DNA of 12,795 nt. It comes from Bacteroidia bacterium (GTDB taxonomy: Bacteria; Bacteroidota; Bacteroidia; Bacteroidales; Azobacteroidaceae). Every line of letters begins with the position of its first letter. The stretch's first letter is position 1. The position numbers were made by a program, and so were the translations under genes. Of this stretch, positions 1 to 8,500 are shown piece after piece. The stretch covers positions 1 through 12,795 of the forward strand of contig BNTV01000126.1 of assembly GCA_025996865.1 (NCBI GenBank), read 5' to 3'. The notes beneath the pieces were generated by a model. It searched no databases. It worked only from the letters and a program-made list of their open reading frames with translations, and had not been told where the DNA came from.

Positions 1-557
1 TGCGGATAGACCAGAATGACCAGGTACCCATCGGATTCCCTACCACACCGGAAATTATTTACGGCTTCGGTATTTCCGGCGGTTACAAAAACTTTGATAT
101 TTCGATTTTCCTGCAGGGTTCCGCCCGTTCTTCTTTCTGGATTAACCCTGCTACTACCGCTCCTTTTTTAAAGGATACCCGTGAATCTCTCTCCGCTTTC
201 AATACCAACAGGGCCATGTTGAAATATTATGCCGACAGTCACTGGACGGAAGAAGACCGGAATATTTATGCACTGTGGCCCAGATTGTCGGAAACGCCGA
301 TCGCCAACAATCAGGTTGCAAGCACCTGGTTTATGCGCGACGGTTCTTTCCTCCGGCTGAAAACGGCCGAAATCGGATATTCTTTGCCCCATAAATTAGT
401 CCATCGGATCAAATTTTCTAATGTGCGCTTCTACGTTTCGGGTAATAACCTCGCCGTTATTTCCGCATTCAAGATGTGGGATCCCGAAATGGGGGATAAC
501 GGTTTGTCATATCCGCTTCAAAGGGTAATAAATTTTGGCGTTAATATTGAATTTTAA
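1..557 (+). CDS. SusC-like TonB-dependent outer-membrane transporter, C-terminal part only
   Basis: This is the last ~184 codons of a SusC/RagA-family TonB-dependent transporter whose start lies left of the window; the frame is open from base 3. The visible residues begin RIDQNDQVPIG, the tail of the acidic DGxID-type loop common in SusC barrels. Strand-like segments follow (IIYGFGISGGYKNFDISIFLQ), then the family's end pattern: GSFLRLKTAEIGYSLP, a GNNLAVIS segment, WDPEMG, YPLQR and a final strand ending in phenylalanine (NFGVNIEF), the usual outer-membrane beta-barrel C-terminal signal. The protein is expected to import a ligand across the outer membrane using TonB/ExbBD energy. The susD partner starts 6 bases after the stop, so the two are surely co-transcribed. 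Family assignment is firm; substrate is unknown. Confidence 0.95.
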   Translation, partial: RIDQNDQVPIGFPTTPEIIYGFGISGGYKNFDISIFLQGSARSSFWINPATTAPFLKDTRESLSAFNTNRAMLKYYADSHWTEEDRNIYALWPRLSETPIANNQVASTWFMRDGSFLRLKTAEIGYSLPHKLVHRIKFSNVRFYVSGNNLAVISAFKMWDPEMGDNGLSYPLQRVINFGVNIEF

Positions 558-563
558 ATAACA

Positions 564-2531
564 ATGTATAATATGAAATACTTAAAATATATATTCCCGA
601 TTTCCGTTATTTTGCTCTTTTGCAGGTGCTCGGATTATTTGAATGTAGTACCGGACGGTACCGCCACTTTGGAAACGGCATTTTCGAACCGGATCAATTC
701 GGAAAAGTTTTTTTACGGATGTTACAACTATTTGCCGAATATGGCTTCAGCGTTCGACTATCCGGGATTCATTGCCGGCGGCGATGAAATATGGTTTGAC
801 GTAGATAATAATATGAAAGGCAACAGCGGCGCACGCCTGGCTCAGGGCCAGCAGAATATTACCGATCCTTACCTGAATTACTGGGATGGAGCCGGTGGCG
901 GCAAAAGAATGTGGATCGGTATCCGCGATTGTAATATCTTTCTGGAAAACATTGATAATGTGCCGGATATAACAATCAATGAAAAGGTAAGATGGAAAGC
1001 CGAAATAAAAGTTCTGAAAGCTTATTTCCATTTCTTCCTGATGTCACTTTACGGGCCTATTCCTATCGTGGATCAGAATATCGATGTAAGCGCTCCGCCC
1101 GAACAGGTGCGCGTATTCCGCGAACCGGTGGACAACGTGATTGATTATATTGCAAACCTGATAGACGAAGCTGTGCCGGATCTTCCTCCCTCAATCACGG
1201 AAATAACTACCGAAACAGGCCGGATTACGCAAGCCATAGCGTTGTCGGTTAAGGCGCGGGCTTTGATATGGGGAGCAAGCCCTTTATTTAACGGATCTTA
1301 TGTCTTTTATCAGGATTTCAAGGATAAAAGAGACGTGCAATTGATTTCAAACAATAACAGCGCCGATGCCATTCAGGAGCGTTGGGAAAGAGCGACAAAA
1401 GCCGTGAAAGAGGCCATCGATGCGTCTCACCTTGCCGGGCACCGCTTGTTCATATATCCGGTCGGATACGACGTCATGTCCGATACTACCGCTTTGAAAT
1501 ATACGCTCAGAGGATGCGTTACCGAAAGGTTTACCACCAACAAGGAAGTAGTATGGCACTGTACGAACGGTAACGCTCAATTCCAGAATTGGTGTACGCC
1601 GAAAATATATACCTCCTACGCCGGCACAGCTGAGTTAAGCGCGACACTGAAAATGGCGGAAACCTATTATACCCGGAACGGAATTCCCATTGATGAAGAT
1701 CCGTATTGGGATTATGAGCGCCGCTATGAAACCCTCACGAACACCGTTCCTGAAACCAATCCGAATGAAGAAGACCCTGATACGGAACCTTCTTCCTATG
1801 CCTGGCATTACCATTATATCGGGGCAGGAGAAACAACCGCCAAGCTGAATTATTACAGGGAACCGCGATTCTATGCGCACCTTTGCTTCGACCGGGGTAT
1901 TTATGAACTGCTGGCAAATCCGGACAACGGAACTCAACTGGTTATCAAAAACCGCTCAGGGGATATACACGGTCTGGTATTTCAGGATTGCCACCCTTCG
2001 ACAGGCTATTTCCTTAAAAAACTGGTCAGTTTCAGGATTCCGACAAATACTCAGACACCTACTCCCTATCGTTTCGCCATGCCGATCATACGCCTGGCAG
2101 ATTTATACCTGCTGTATGCCGAAGCGCTGAACGAAACAAAAAACGCTCCCGATAATGAAGTTTACAGTTGGGTGGACAGCATCCGGTTCCGGGCAGGATT
2201 GCATGGCGTGGTTGAATCCTGGAAATATGCAAAAGACCCGGCAAAACCCTTGACCAAAGAAGGGATGCGTGAAATTATCAAGCGTGAACGCCTGATTGAA
2301 CTCTCCTTTGAGGGACAGCGTCCTTTCGACTTGCGCAGATGGCGCGACGCCGAAAAATACCTCAACGAACCGGTGCGCGGTTGGGACTTCCAAGGTCAAA
2401 AACTCGAAGATTATTATCTTACAAGAGTTTATTTCAGTAACCGGAAATTCACTTACAAAGACTATCTCTGGCCTTTGCGCAGCAGTACGATTGTAGCTAA
2501 CAGCAATTTGGTGCAAAATCCCGGATGGTAA
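564..2531 (+). CDS. SusD/RagB-family surface lipoprotein (locus A)
   Basis: This is a SusD-like lipoprotein of 655 aa, the ligand-binding lid of the SusC transporter encoded just upstream. The N-terminus has a hydrophobic signal (ISVILLF) followed by two cysteines, C20 and C22. The CSDYLNV sequence after C22 is typical of SusD mature ends, so C22 is the likelier lipidated residue. The second Met (base 573) gives a more standard MKYLKY start and is a credible alternative start. Family hallmarks are present in order: a TPR-like helix with KARALIWGASPLFNG, RLADLYLLYAEALNE, RERLIELSFEGQRPFDLRRW, and a C-terminal LWPLR followed by QNPGW. Length is a little above the usual 500-600 aa. The protein should sit at the cell surface and bind a glycan or other oligomer; nothing here names which. 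Confidence 0.96.
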   Translation: MYNMKYLKYIFPISVILLFCRCSDYLNVVPDGTATLETAFSNRINSEKFFYGCYNYLPNMASAFDYPGFIAGGDEIWFDVDNNMKGNSGARLAQGQQNITDPYLNYWDGAGGGKRMWIGIRDCNIFLENIDNVPDITINEKVRWKAEIKVLKAYFHFFLMSLYGPIPIVDQNIDVSAPPEQVRVFREPVDNVIDYIANLIDEAVPDLPPSITEITTETGRITQAIALSVKARALIWGASPLFNGSYVFYQDFKDKRDVQLISNNNSADAIQERWERATKAVKEAIDASHLAGHRLFIYPVGYDVMSDTTALKYTLRGCVTERFTTNKEVVWHCTNGNAQFQNWCTPKIYTSYAGTAELSATLKMAETYYTRNGIPIDEDPYWDYERRYETLTNTVPETNPNEEDPDTEPSSYAWHYHYIGAGETTAKLNYYREPRFYAHLCFDRGIYELLANPDNGTQLVIKNRSGDIHGLVFQDCHPSTGYFLKKLVSFRIPTNTQTPTPYRFAMPIIRLADLYLLYAEALNETKNAPDNEVYSWVDSIRFRAGLHGVVESWKYAKDPAKPLTKEGMREIIKRERLIELSFEGQRPFDLRRWRDAEKYLNEPVRGWDFQGQKLEDYYLTRVYFSNRKFTYKDYLWPLRSSTIVANSNLVQNPGW

Positions 2532-2569
2532 TATAATAACATTAAATTTATTATTAAAAATTCACAATA

Positions 2570-3811
2570 ATGAAAAAAGTATTTTTTAATCTCAGACATA
2601 GTTTTTACGCGAAGATAACGCTTCTGCTGTTGTTTCTGGGAGTTCTGGCTTGTTCAGAGCTTCCTGTGGGACAAACTCCAACAGATAATACGTCCCCGTC
2701 TTCCTTGAAAAATGTCGTAATCACTCCGACCAACGGAGGCGCCTACATTACCTATACCCTTCCCAATGAAGATGATATATCTTATGTGAAATGCGAATTT
2801 ACGTATAATGGTAAACTCAGGGTAGTACGTTCTTCCGTTTACAAGAATTATATGGAAGTGGACGGAATAGGCGACCCGGAAGAAATCGAACTCAAACTTT
2901 ACGTTGTAGATCACAGCGAAAACATTTCACAACCGTTCATTCAAAAATTTCTTCCTTTAGATCCGCCTATGAAAGCCGTCTTCAATTCATTCAGTGTAGA
3001 ACCGACCTTCGGCGGCGTGTTCATAAACTGGGAAAATCCGTCCAAAACGATGATGGGTATTTCCATCCTGGCTGTTGACGATAACGGAGAAATGCAACTC
3101 AAGGACATGATATTTTCTTCCCTGCCTACAGGTTCCAAAAGACTCAGGGGATTTGATACCCGGAAACGCCTTTTCGCGCTTAGTATTACCGATAAATATG
3201 AAAATATTTCGGATACTTTTAAGATTGAAGTAGAACCGTATTATGAAATAATGCTTGATAAATCGAAATTCAGTAGTCCGGCGCTTTCGGGAGATAATAC
3301 TTCGGTGAACGATAATCGCCCCATAGAAAAAATCTGGGACGGTGTTCTGGATGATCCCGACAAGTACCACGGATGGCATACGGACGCCGCCGCCGGCTAT
3401 ACGATTCCCCAGCATTTCTCTATCGACCTCGGCGTAAAGGCGCAACTGACCCATGTGATCATTTTCGAGCGCGGGGAGATTTACCCTTTTGCACAACATA
3501 ACCTGAGGCTGTTTGACGTATGGGGAACAGACCATTTGGAATACCCAAGAGACAATGCGGCCTATTTTGGCTCCAATGAATGGAAAAAAGACTGGGTATT
3601 GTTAGCCAAATGCGAGGTGGTTAAACCATCCGGCATGCCTCCGGGAACCAATACGCCCGAAGACCTGGCCGCCCACAATGCAGGCTTTGACTTCGATTTC
3701 CGGCAGGATGTTCCCAAAATGCGATATATCCGGTTTGAAGTTCATGATACGTGGGCGCACACGCCGGCTATGCACATGGCTGAATTGTCGGTTTACGGAG
3801 ATGACAGATAG
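2570..3811 (+). CDS. Surface lipoprotein with DUF4959-DUF5126-DUF5000-like layout (SusE/F position)
   Basis: This 413-aa predicted lipoprotein has a signal segment ITLLLLFLGVLAC with lipidated cysteine C28. The mature part looks like two fibronectin/Ig-like beta domains. The first (about residues 40-130, with GGAYITYTLPNEDDISYVKCE) matches my recollection of DUF4959. The second (about 131-225, with GGVFINWENPSK and ILAVDDNGEMQLKD) matches DUF5126. The C-terminal ~170 residues (IEKIWDG, HFSIDLGV, LFDVWGTD, MRYIRFEV, ending ELSVYGDD) resemble a discoidin/F5-8C-like fold (DUF5000). Such proteins occur downstream of susCD and are thought to be surface glycan-binding proteins, functionally parallel to SusE/SusF; that role is inference here. 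The gene lies 38 bases after susD with no terminator between. Domain names are from memory and need a profile search. Confidence 0.85.
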   Translation: MKKVFFNLRHSFYAKITLLLLFLGVLACSELPVGQTPTDNTSPSSLKNVVITPTNGGAYITYTLPNEDDISYVKCEFTYNGKLRVVRSSVYKNYMEVDGIGDPEEIELKLYVVDHSENISQPFIQKFLPLDPPMKAVFNSFSVEPTFGGVFINWENPSKTMMGISILAVDDNGEMQLKDMIFSSLPTGSKRLRGFDTRKRLFALSITDKYENISDTFKIEVEPYYEIMLDKSKFSSPALSGDNTSVNDNRPIEKIWDGVLDDPDKYHGWHTDAAAGYTIPQHFSIDLGVKAQLTHVIIFERGEIYPFAQHNLRLFDVWGTDHLEYPRDNAAYFGSNEWKKDWVLLAKCEVVKPSGMPPGTNTPEDLAAHNAGFDFDFRQDVPKMRYIRFEVHDTWAHTPAMHMAELSVYGDDR

Positions 3812-3838
3812 AATGTTTTTATTTAATAAATTTGAAAC

Positions 3839-5353
3839 ATGAAACGAATAAATTTTAAAAATTCCCTTGCAACGGGAATCAAAACAATCATGATAATTAT
3901 TCAGGTGTGCCTGTTGATTTTCGTTTTCTCGTGCGAAAATATGAATAGTTTGCATGAAGGATACCTGAACCGCGGCGAAACCATCTATATCGGCGCTGCC
4001 GATTCGATAAAAGTACATCCGGGATTAAACAAAATAGGATTCGACTGGATAATCAACGCGGATCCCCGCATTTCAAAAGCGGTAATTTACTGGAATAAGC
4101 GCGAAAACAACGTAACCGTCCCCGTTACAAGAACAAATGAAGGTCCGATGTGGCTGTCAGCCCTGATCTCTGACATTGCCGAAGGCGAATATGTCTTTGA
4201 ATTTGAAATGCAGGACAATAGCGGGAATATTTCCAAATCGATCGAAATCTCCGGTAGCGTACTGGGGGATATTTATGTGGAAAACCTGCGTAACCGGGGT
4301 ATCAAATCATTGTCTAAATTAGTAACCGGTGATATGCAAATCACTTGGGAAGCCGTATCGGCAACGGCGGCCTCTCTTTTGTATTCGGTAGTGCAATACA
4401 ACGATACCGATGGGAATGAAATGAAAATTGAAGTCGGGAACGACGAGGAAGTAACCCTGCTGCATGGCTTGGAAACCGGCAATGAAGTTGATATTTACAC
4501 GGTTCACCTGCCGGAAAACGGCCTCGAAACTTTTGAATCTATAAAACGGAAGTTTACCATGCCGAAATTTGAAAGGGAAATAGCGAAATCCCGATTTGTG
4601 GCAGCATTTAAGCCGGGTGACAACACGACGCCTCATCCGGGCGGCGGCGACCAGGACTATCTCAAGCCCATTACCGATTTCGGCGTAGGCCAACGCAGCC
4701 TGGCAAAAATCTGGGACGGAGGTTCTGCCAACAATACCAACGGCTCGACCATCCTCCATACCGAAGACCAATCCGGTAATGCTACCGCCCGGTTCAAGTT
4801 TCCGCATCATTTCACTTTCGACATCGGCGTTCCGGCTTTACTCAGCAGATTGCATATCTGGTGCCGGACAGACAACGGCGCTTTCACCGGGCATAGTCCC
4901 CGCTTCTTTGAACTGTGGGCTACCGATGCTCCTAAAGAATTGGAAGACTTTCCGACCAAGGATGATTTTGAAAATTATTACCGGACAACATACGTTGTGC
5001 AAAAAGACCCCGGAAATTATCTTTCTTCCGGCGATCCGCTGTACGTCGATAAAGTAACCCAGGCTGCGGCTAATAGCCGGAATTATGTAACTCCCAACCC
5101 GGAACCGGGTATCCATAACTGGCAACAGGATTGGGTGAAACTGGGTGATTTTGAAATTGGAAAGCCTTCGGGTTCTAACTTTAATTCAAGTAACGATGCC
5201 GATAAAGCGCTTTGGTCGGGCGGTTCCGATTTTAACCTGAACGATGCAGGAAAAAAAGTACGGTATCTCCGGCTGGTCATAAAATATCCGAACTGGCAGA
5301 ATACAAACTGTATCAACCTGGGTGAAATCACTTTGTACGGTGATGATATTTGA
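3839..5353 (+). CDS. Surface lipoprotein with DUF4998 and discoidin-like DUF5000 domains
   Basis: This 504-aa predicted lipoprotein has a long N-terminal hydrophobic segment (IMIIIQVCLLIFVFSC) with lipidated C32. Residues about 40-240 carry the DUF4998 pattern: a GETIYIGAADSIKVHPG stretch, then an IDW-like strand and repeated beta units (YVFEFEMQDNSGNIS, KIEVGNDEEVTLLHGLETG). The C-terminal ~220 residues (LAKIWDG, HFTFDIGVPALLSRL, FFELWATD, WQQDWVKLGDFEIGKPSG, VRYLRLVIK, ending EITLYGDD) align by eye with the C-terminal domain of the preceding lipoprotein but contain an extra ~40 residues after the WATD motif. The gene lies 27 bases after its neighbour and is probably the last gene of locus A, since a perfect hairpin follows. 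The likely role is surface ligand binding beside SusCD. A purely structural role is possible. Confidence 0.85.
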   Translation: MKRINFKNSLATGIKTIMIIIQVCLLIFVFSCENMNSLHEGYLNRGETIYIGAADSIKVHPGLNKIGFDWIINADPRISKAVIYWNKRENNVTVPVTRTNEGPMWLSALISDIAEGEYVFEFEMQDNSGNISKSIEISGSVLGDIYVENLRNRGIKSLSKLVTGDMQITWEAVSATAASLLYSVVQYNDTDGNEMKIEVGNDEEVTLLHGLETGNEVDIYTVHLPENGLETFESIKRKFTMPKFEREIAKSRFVAAFKPGDNTTPHPGGGDQDYLKPITDFGVGQRSLAKIWDGGSANNTNGSTILHTEDQSGNATARFKFPHHFTFDIGVPALLSRLHIWCRTDNGAFTGHSPRFFELWATDAPKELEDFPTKDDFENYYRTTYVVQKDPGNYLSSGDPLYVDKVTQAAANSRNYVTPNPEPGIHNWQQDWVKLGDFEIGKPSGSNFNSSNDADKALWSGGSDFNLNDAGKKVRYLRLVIKYPNWQNTNCINLGEITLYGDDI

Positions 5354-5374
5354 AATCACGACTATCCTATGACA

Positions 5375-5416
5375 AGTTCTAAAATAGTGTTATAAGTTTA
5401 ACACTATTTTAGAACT
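5375..5416. terminator. Perfect 18-bp inverted repeat ending locus A
   Basis: The arms at 5375-5392 and 5399-5416 are exactly complementary over 18 bp with a 6-base loop (taagtt). The hairpin lies 21 bases after the stop of the DUF4998/DUF5000 gene and before the locus B promoter region, so it fits the end of the first transcript. It is AT-rich and has no T tract on its right side. It may therefore be a bidirectional terminator, an mRNA 3'-end stabiliser, or a small repeat element rather than a classical intrinsic terminator. Confidence 0.6.
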
Positions 5417-5478
5417 CATCAAGATGCTCCATACTCAGAATTTCATTTATTTAACCGGAATTTTAATTTTCCCTAAAA

Positions 5479-5530
5479 ATTAATCCTCATTAATCAAAAT
5501 ATTAATCCCGGTATTAACGCATTCATTAAA
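5479..5530 (+). promoter_or_regulatory. Array of five ATTAAT-like motifs upstream of susC (locus B)
   Basis: Five copies of ATTAAT or a close variant (ATTAAC, ATTAAA) start at 5479, 5489, 5501, 5513 and 5525, giving spacings of 10, 12, 12 and 12 bases. The first three are ATTAATC. They lie directly upstream of the TAATTTTG element, where an activator or repressor would bind. The same arrangement and spacing recurs in the second copy. No regulator gene is in the window, so the binding protein is unknown; an AT-rich promoter without specific binding is the plain alternative. Confidence 0.45.
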
Positions 5531-5540
5531 TGGATGCCGC

Positions 5541-5548
5541 TAATTTTG
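5541..5548 (+). promoter_or_regulatory. Bacteroidota-type -7 promoter element TAATTTTG before susC (locus B)
   Basis: TAATTTTG matches the TAnnTTTG -7 consensus of Bacteroidota and lies 34 bases before the susC ATG. That would give a leader of roughly 25-30 bases. No TTTG -33 box is present at the usual spacing (5518-5521 is cgca), so transcription may depend on an activator bound upstream. The element is conserved exactly in the second copy (12044-12051). Confidence 0.6.
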
Positions 5549-5582
5549 TGCCGGATAATAAACCACATTAAATTATTTATTT

Positions 5583-8500
5583 ATGTTTATGAAGGAATAT
5601 TTAGAAAAACACAAAGAGAAACACGCAACTTTCTTTTTGAGCAAAAAAATGTTAATGCGAACACTATTGTTTTTGTTCATTTGCTCGACATCTATCCTGA
5701 TGAATGCACAGACAAGCAAAAACATTAGAGGAACTGTTTTCGAAAAAAGCGGTGAACCGGTAATTGGCGCTTCTGTAAGCGTATCCGGTACGAATCTGGG
5801 TATAGCCACAGACGCTGACGGAAAGTTTTCATTGAACCTGCCCGCCAATTTACCGGCGAATGCAACCTTGACGGTTTCGTACATCGGTTTTTCCGGACAA
5901 AAAAAGACAATCGGAAATGAAACAAATTTCCAATTTGTTTTGGAAGAAGACCAGACCAATCTGGACGAAGTAGTCGTTGTCGGTTACGGTACGCAGAAAA
6001 AGGCGACGCTGACCGGCTCTGTTGTGGCCGTAAACAATGAGCAGTTGATTACAACCAAAAGTGCAAACGTGCAGAACATGATGACCGGTAAGCTTCCGGG
6101 CTTGCGCGTGGTCCAGAAAACGTCCGAACCGGGGCAGTTTACCAACCAGTTCGATATCCGCGGCATGGGAAGTCCCTTGCTGGTAGTTGACGGCGTGCCG
6201 CGTGGTGACTTGCCGCGCATGGATCCCAACGATATTGAAAGCGTTTCTATTTTGAAAGACGCTTCGGCAGCCATTTACGGTGTACGGGCGGCAAACGGCG
6301 TTGTGCTGATTACCACGAAGAAAGGGGAAAAAGGAAAGTCTAAAATCGAATACTCCATGTATTACGGGATTCAAACGCCTGCCGAAATGCTGAAACCCCT
6401 GAATTCCTGGGACCGCGCAATTTTGTACAATGAAACAACGATGCGCAATACAAGTACGCCGGTATTGACTTACGACGATATCTATTTCGAACAGTTGAGG
6501 AATGGAGAAATGTCTGATACCGATTGGTACGGCGCAATTTTGAAAAATACAGCGCCTCAGCAGCAACACAATATTTCTATCAGTGGCGGTACTGAAAAGG
6601 TTGACTACTACGTCAATCTCGGCTATGTGGATCAGGGCAGTTTCTTTGTTACCAATTCGGCAAATTACAATCGCTATAATCTCCGGTCAAACCTGAATGC
6701 GCAGATTACGAAAGATTTACGCGCCGGTGTAAAAATCAATCTGATGATGGACGAAACAAACCGCCAGAACATGAGCAGTTGGGAAGTATTCAAGATGCTG
6801 TGGCGTTCGCGTCCCACCGATCCGGTGTATGCCAACAATACGGAGCCTTATTTTTATCATCCGGACGTGGAATTTAATCCCGCAGCAGTCATTCACCCCG
6901 AACTTGCCGGCAATGTTCAGGATAAAAAGAATCTGCTTCAGACCAATTTGAACCTGGATTACACCGTTCCGTTTCTCAAAGGATTAACGGCTGGCGTAAT
7001 GTTCAGTTACGACAAAACGTATAACGACAATTCAAATTTCAAGCGGGAATACAACGAATATCGCTACAATGCCGTAACCGATAAATATGAAGGAGGCTGG
7101 CTGAGAAACAGCAAGACAAATCTTACCCGTTCCTATTCGAACAGTTACACTACTTTGTGGAATGCAAAACTAAACTACAACAACACATTTATTGATATAC
7201 ATTATATAAATGCCTTGCTCCTGTATGAAGAAAGTTACAATCAAGGATATGATTTCAGAGCCATGCGTTATTTTGAAATACCCATTCCCTATCTCTTTGC
7301 CGGGAATGCCGAAAATCAGGAAGGCACCGGCAGCGGGTTGAACGAAAATGCTTCCAGAGCGCTGGTAGGCCGGTTGAATTATGATTACGCCGGTAAATAT
7401 ATGGCAGAGTTTTCGTTCCGGTACGACGGTTCTTCCAAATTCCCGAAAGGCAAGCAATGGGGCTTTTTCCCAAGCGTATTGCTGGCATACCGCCTTTCGG
7501 AAGAAGGATTTATCAAGAACCTTGTTCCTGACCTGACAAACCTGAAAATCAGAGGAACCTGGGGAAAACTCGGAGACGACGGCGCATCGCAATTCCAGTT
7601 TATCGAAGGATACGATTATCCGCAGGCTTATCACAACAAGCAGAATTTGCCGAGAGGTTACGTATTCGGAAATACGTTTGTCAACGCTTTGGGATTCCGC
7701 AACGCTCCCAATCTTGACTTGACCTGGTACACGGCTACGATGCTGAATGTAGGTATTGACGCAGATATGTGGAATGGTCTTATCGGTGCTTCCGTGGATT
7801 TATTCCAGCGCAACAGGGATGGTCTGCTTGACACTCCGTCCACTGTGGTTCCGGGAACGTTCGGTTCCGGAATTTCGCAGGCAAATTTGAATGCCGACCG
7901 TACCAAAGGTTTTGAAGTAGAGTTGAAACACCGCAAGAGAATCGGCGAATTCAACTATAATGTAACCGCATTTGTGCAACTGACACGTAATATGTGGACC
8001 AGGCGGTTGCAGCCCGACCGTTCCAACTCCTACGATTACTGGAGAAACAATATCGTCGGACGCTACAACGATATATGGTTCGGAAAAGGCGCTGCCGGAA
8101 CGTATGGGTCTTATGAAGATATCGCCAATTCCGTTTATGCCAATGCAACAACGCTTCCCGGCGACCCGATTTACGAAGACTGGAATGGCGATGGTTATAT
8201 TGACGACCGGGACAAATATCCGATTGCAACTACCACCAGTACCAACACCAGTCTTCCCGGCACCAACCTCAACGATACGAGAAACTATCCGTTGATGAAC
8301 TTCGGGATGACCTTGGGCGGACAATGGAAATGGGTCGATTTTAATGTATTGTTCCAGGGCGCCGGCATGTCATACATAGGATACGGCGAACAATTGCTGA
8401 ATCCGCTTTCGTGGGACGGAAACGCTTTGGATATGTTGTACGACAGATGGCATCCGGTTGACCCGAAAAAAGACCCGTATGACCCAACCAATACATGGAC

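Larger units (their letters stand above)
5466..5976 (+). repeat. Long direct repeat, copy 1: susC promoter, leader, signal peptide and N-terminal domain
   Basis: This ~510-bp block recurs at 11969-12477 in the same orientation. It covers the upstream ATTAAT array, the -7 element, the short leader and the first ~130 codons of the locus B susC. By hand alignment the coding part (5583-5952) has about 18 mismatches in 370 bases and no indels; the leader has small indels between the -7 element and the start codon. Similarity ends at the TonB-box region (DEVVV), after which the two proteins are unrelated in sequence beyond general family resemblance. Confidence 0.95.

Noticed and set aside
2103..2516. 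A 137-codon open frame on the minus strand inside the locus A susD.
   Set aside because: It is fully covered by a well-supported SusD coding frame with family motifs; its translation shows no domain features.
3827..3834. TAAATTTG, a match to the Bacteroidota -7 promoter element.
   Set aside because: It lies five bases before the ATG at 3839, so transcription would begin at or after the start codon. There is no -33 box and the gene is 27 bases behind its operon neighbour.
5534..5728. A short + strand open frame spanning the leader and the start of susC in another frame, a possible leader peptide.
   Set aside because: Its start lies inside or before the predicted -7 element, so it would not be on the transcript, and it runs far into susC out of frame. 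It reads as chance.
5850..6569. A 239-codon minus-strand open frame inside the locus B susC.
   Set aside because: It overlaps the conserved N-terminal domain and plug of SusC, and has no recognisable protein features. It is an antisense shadow.
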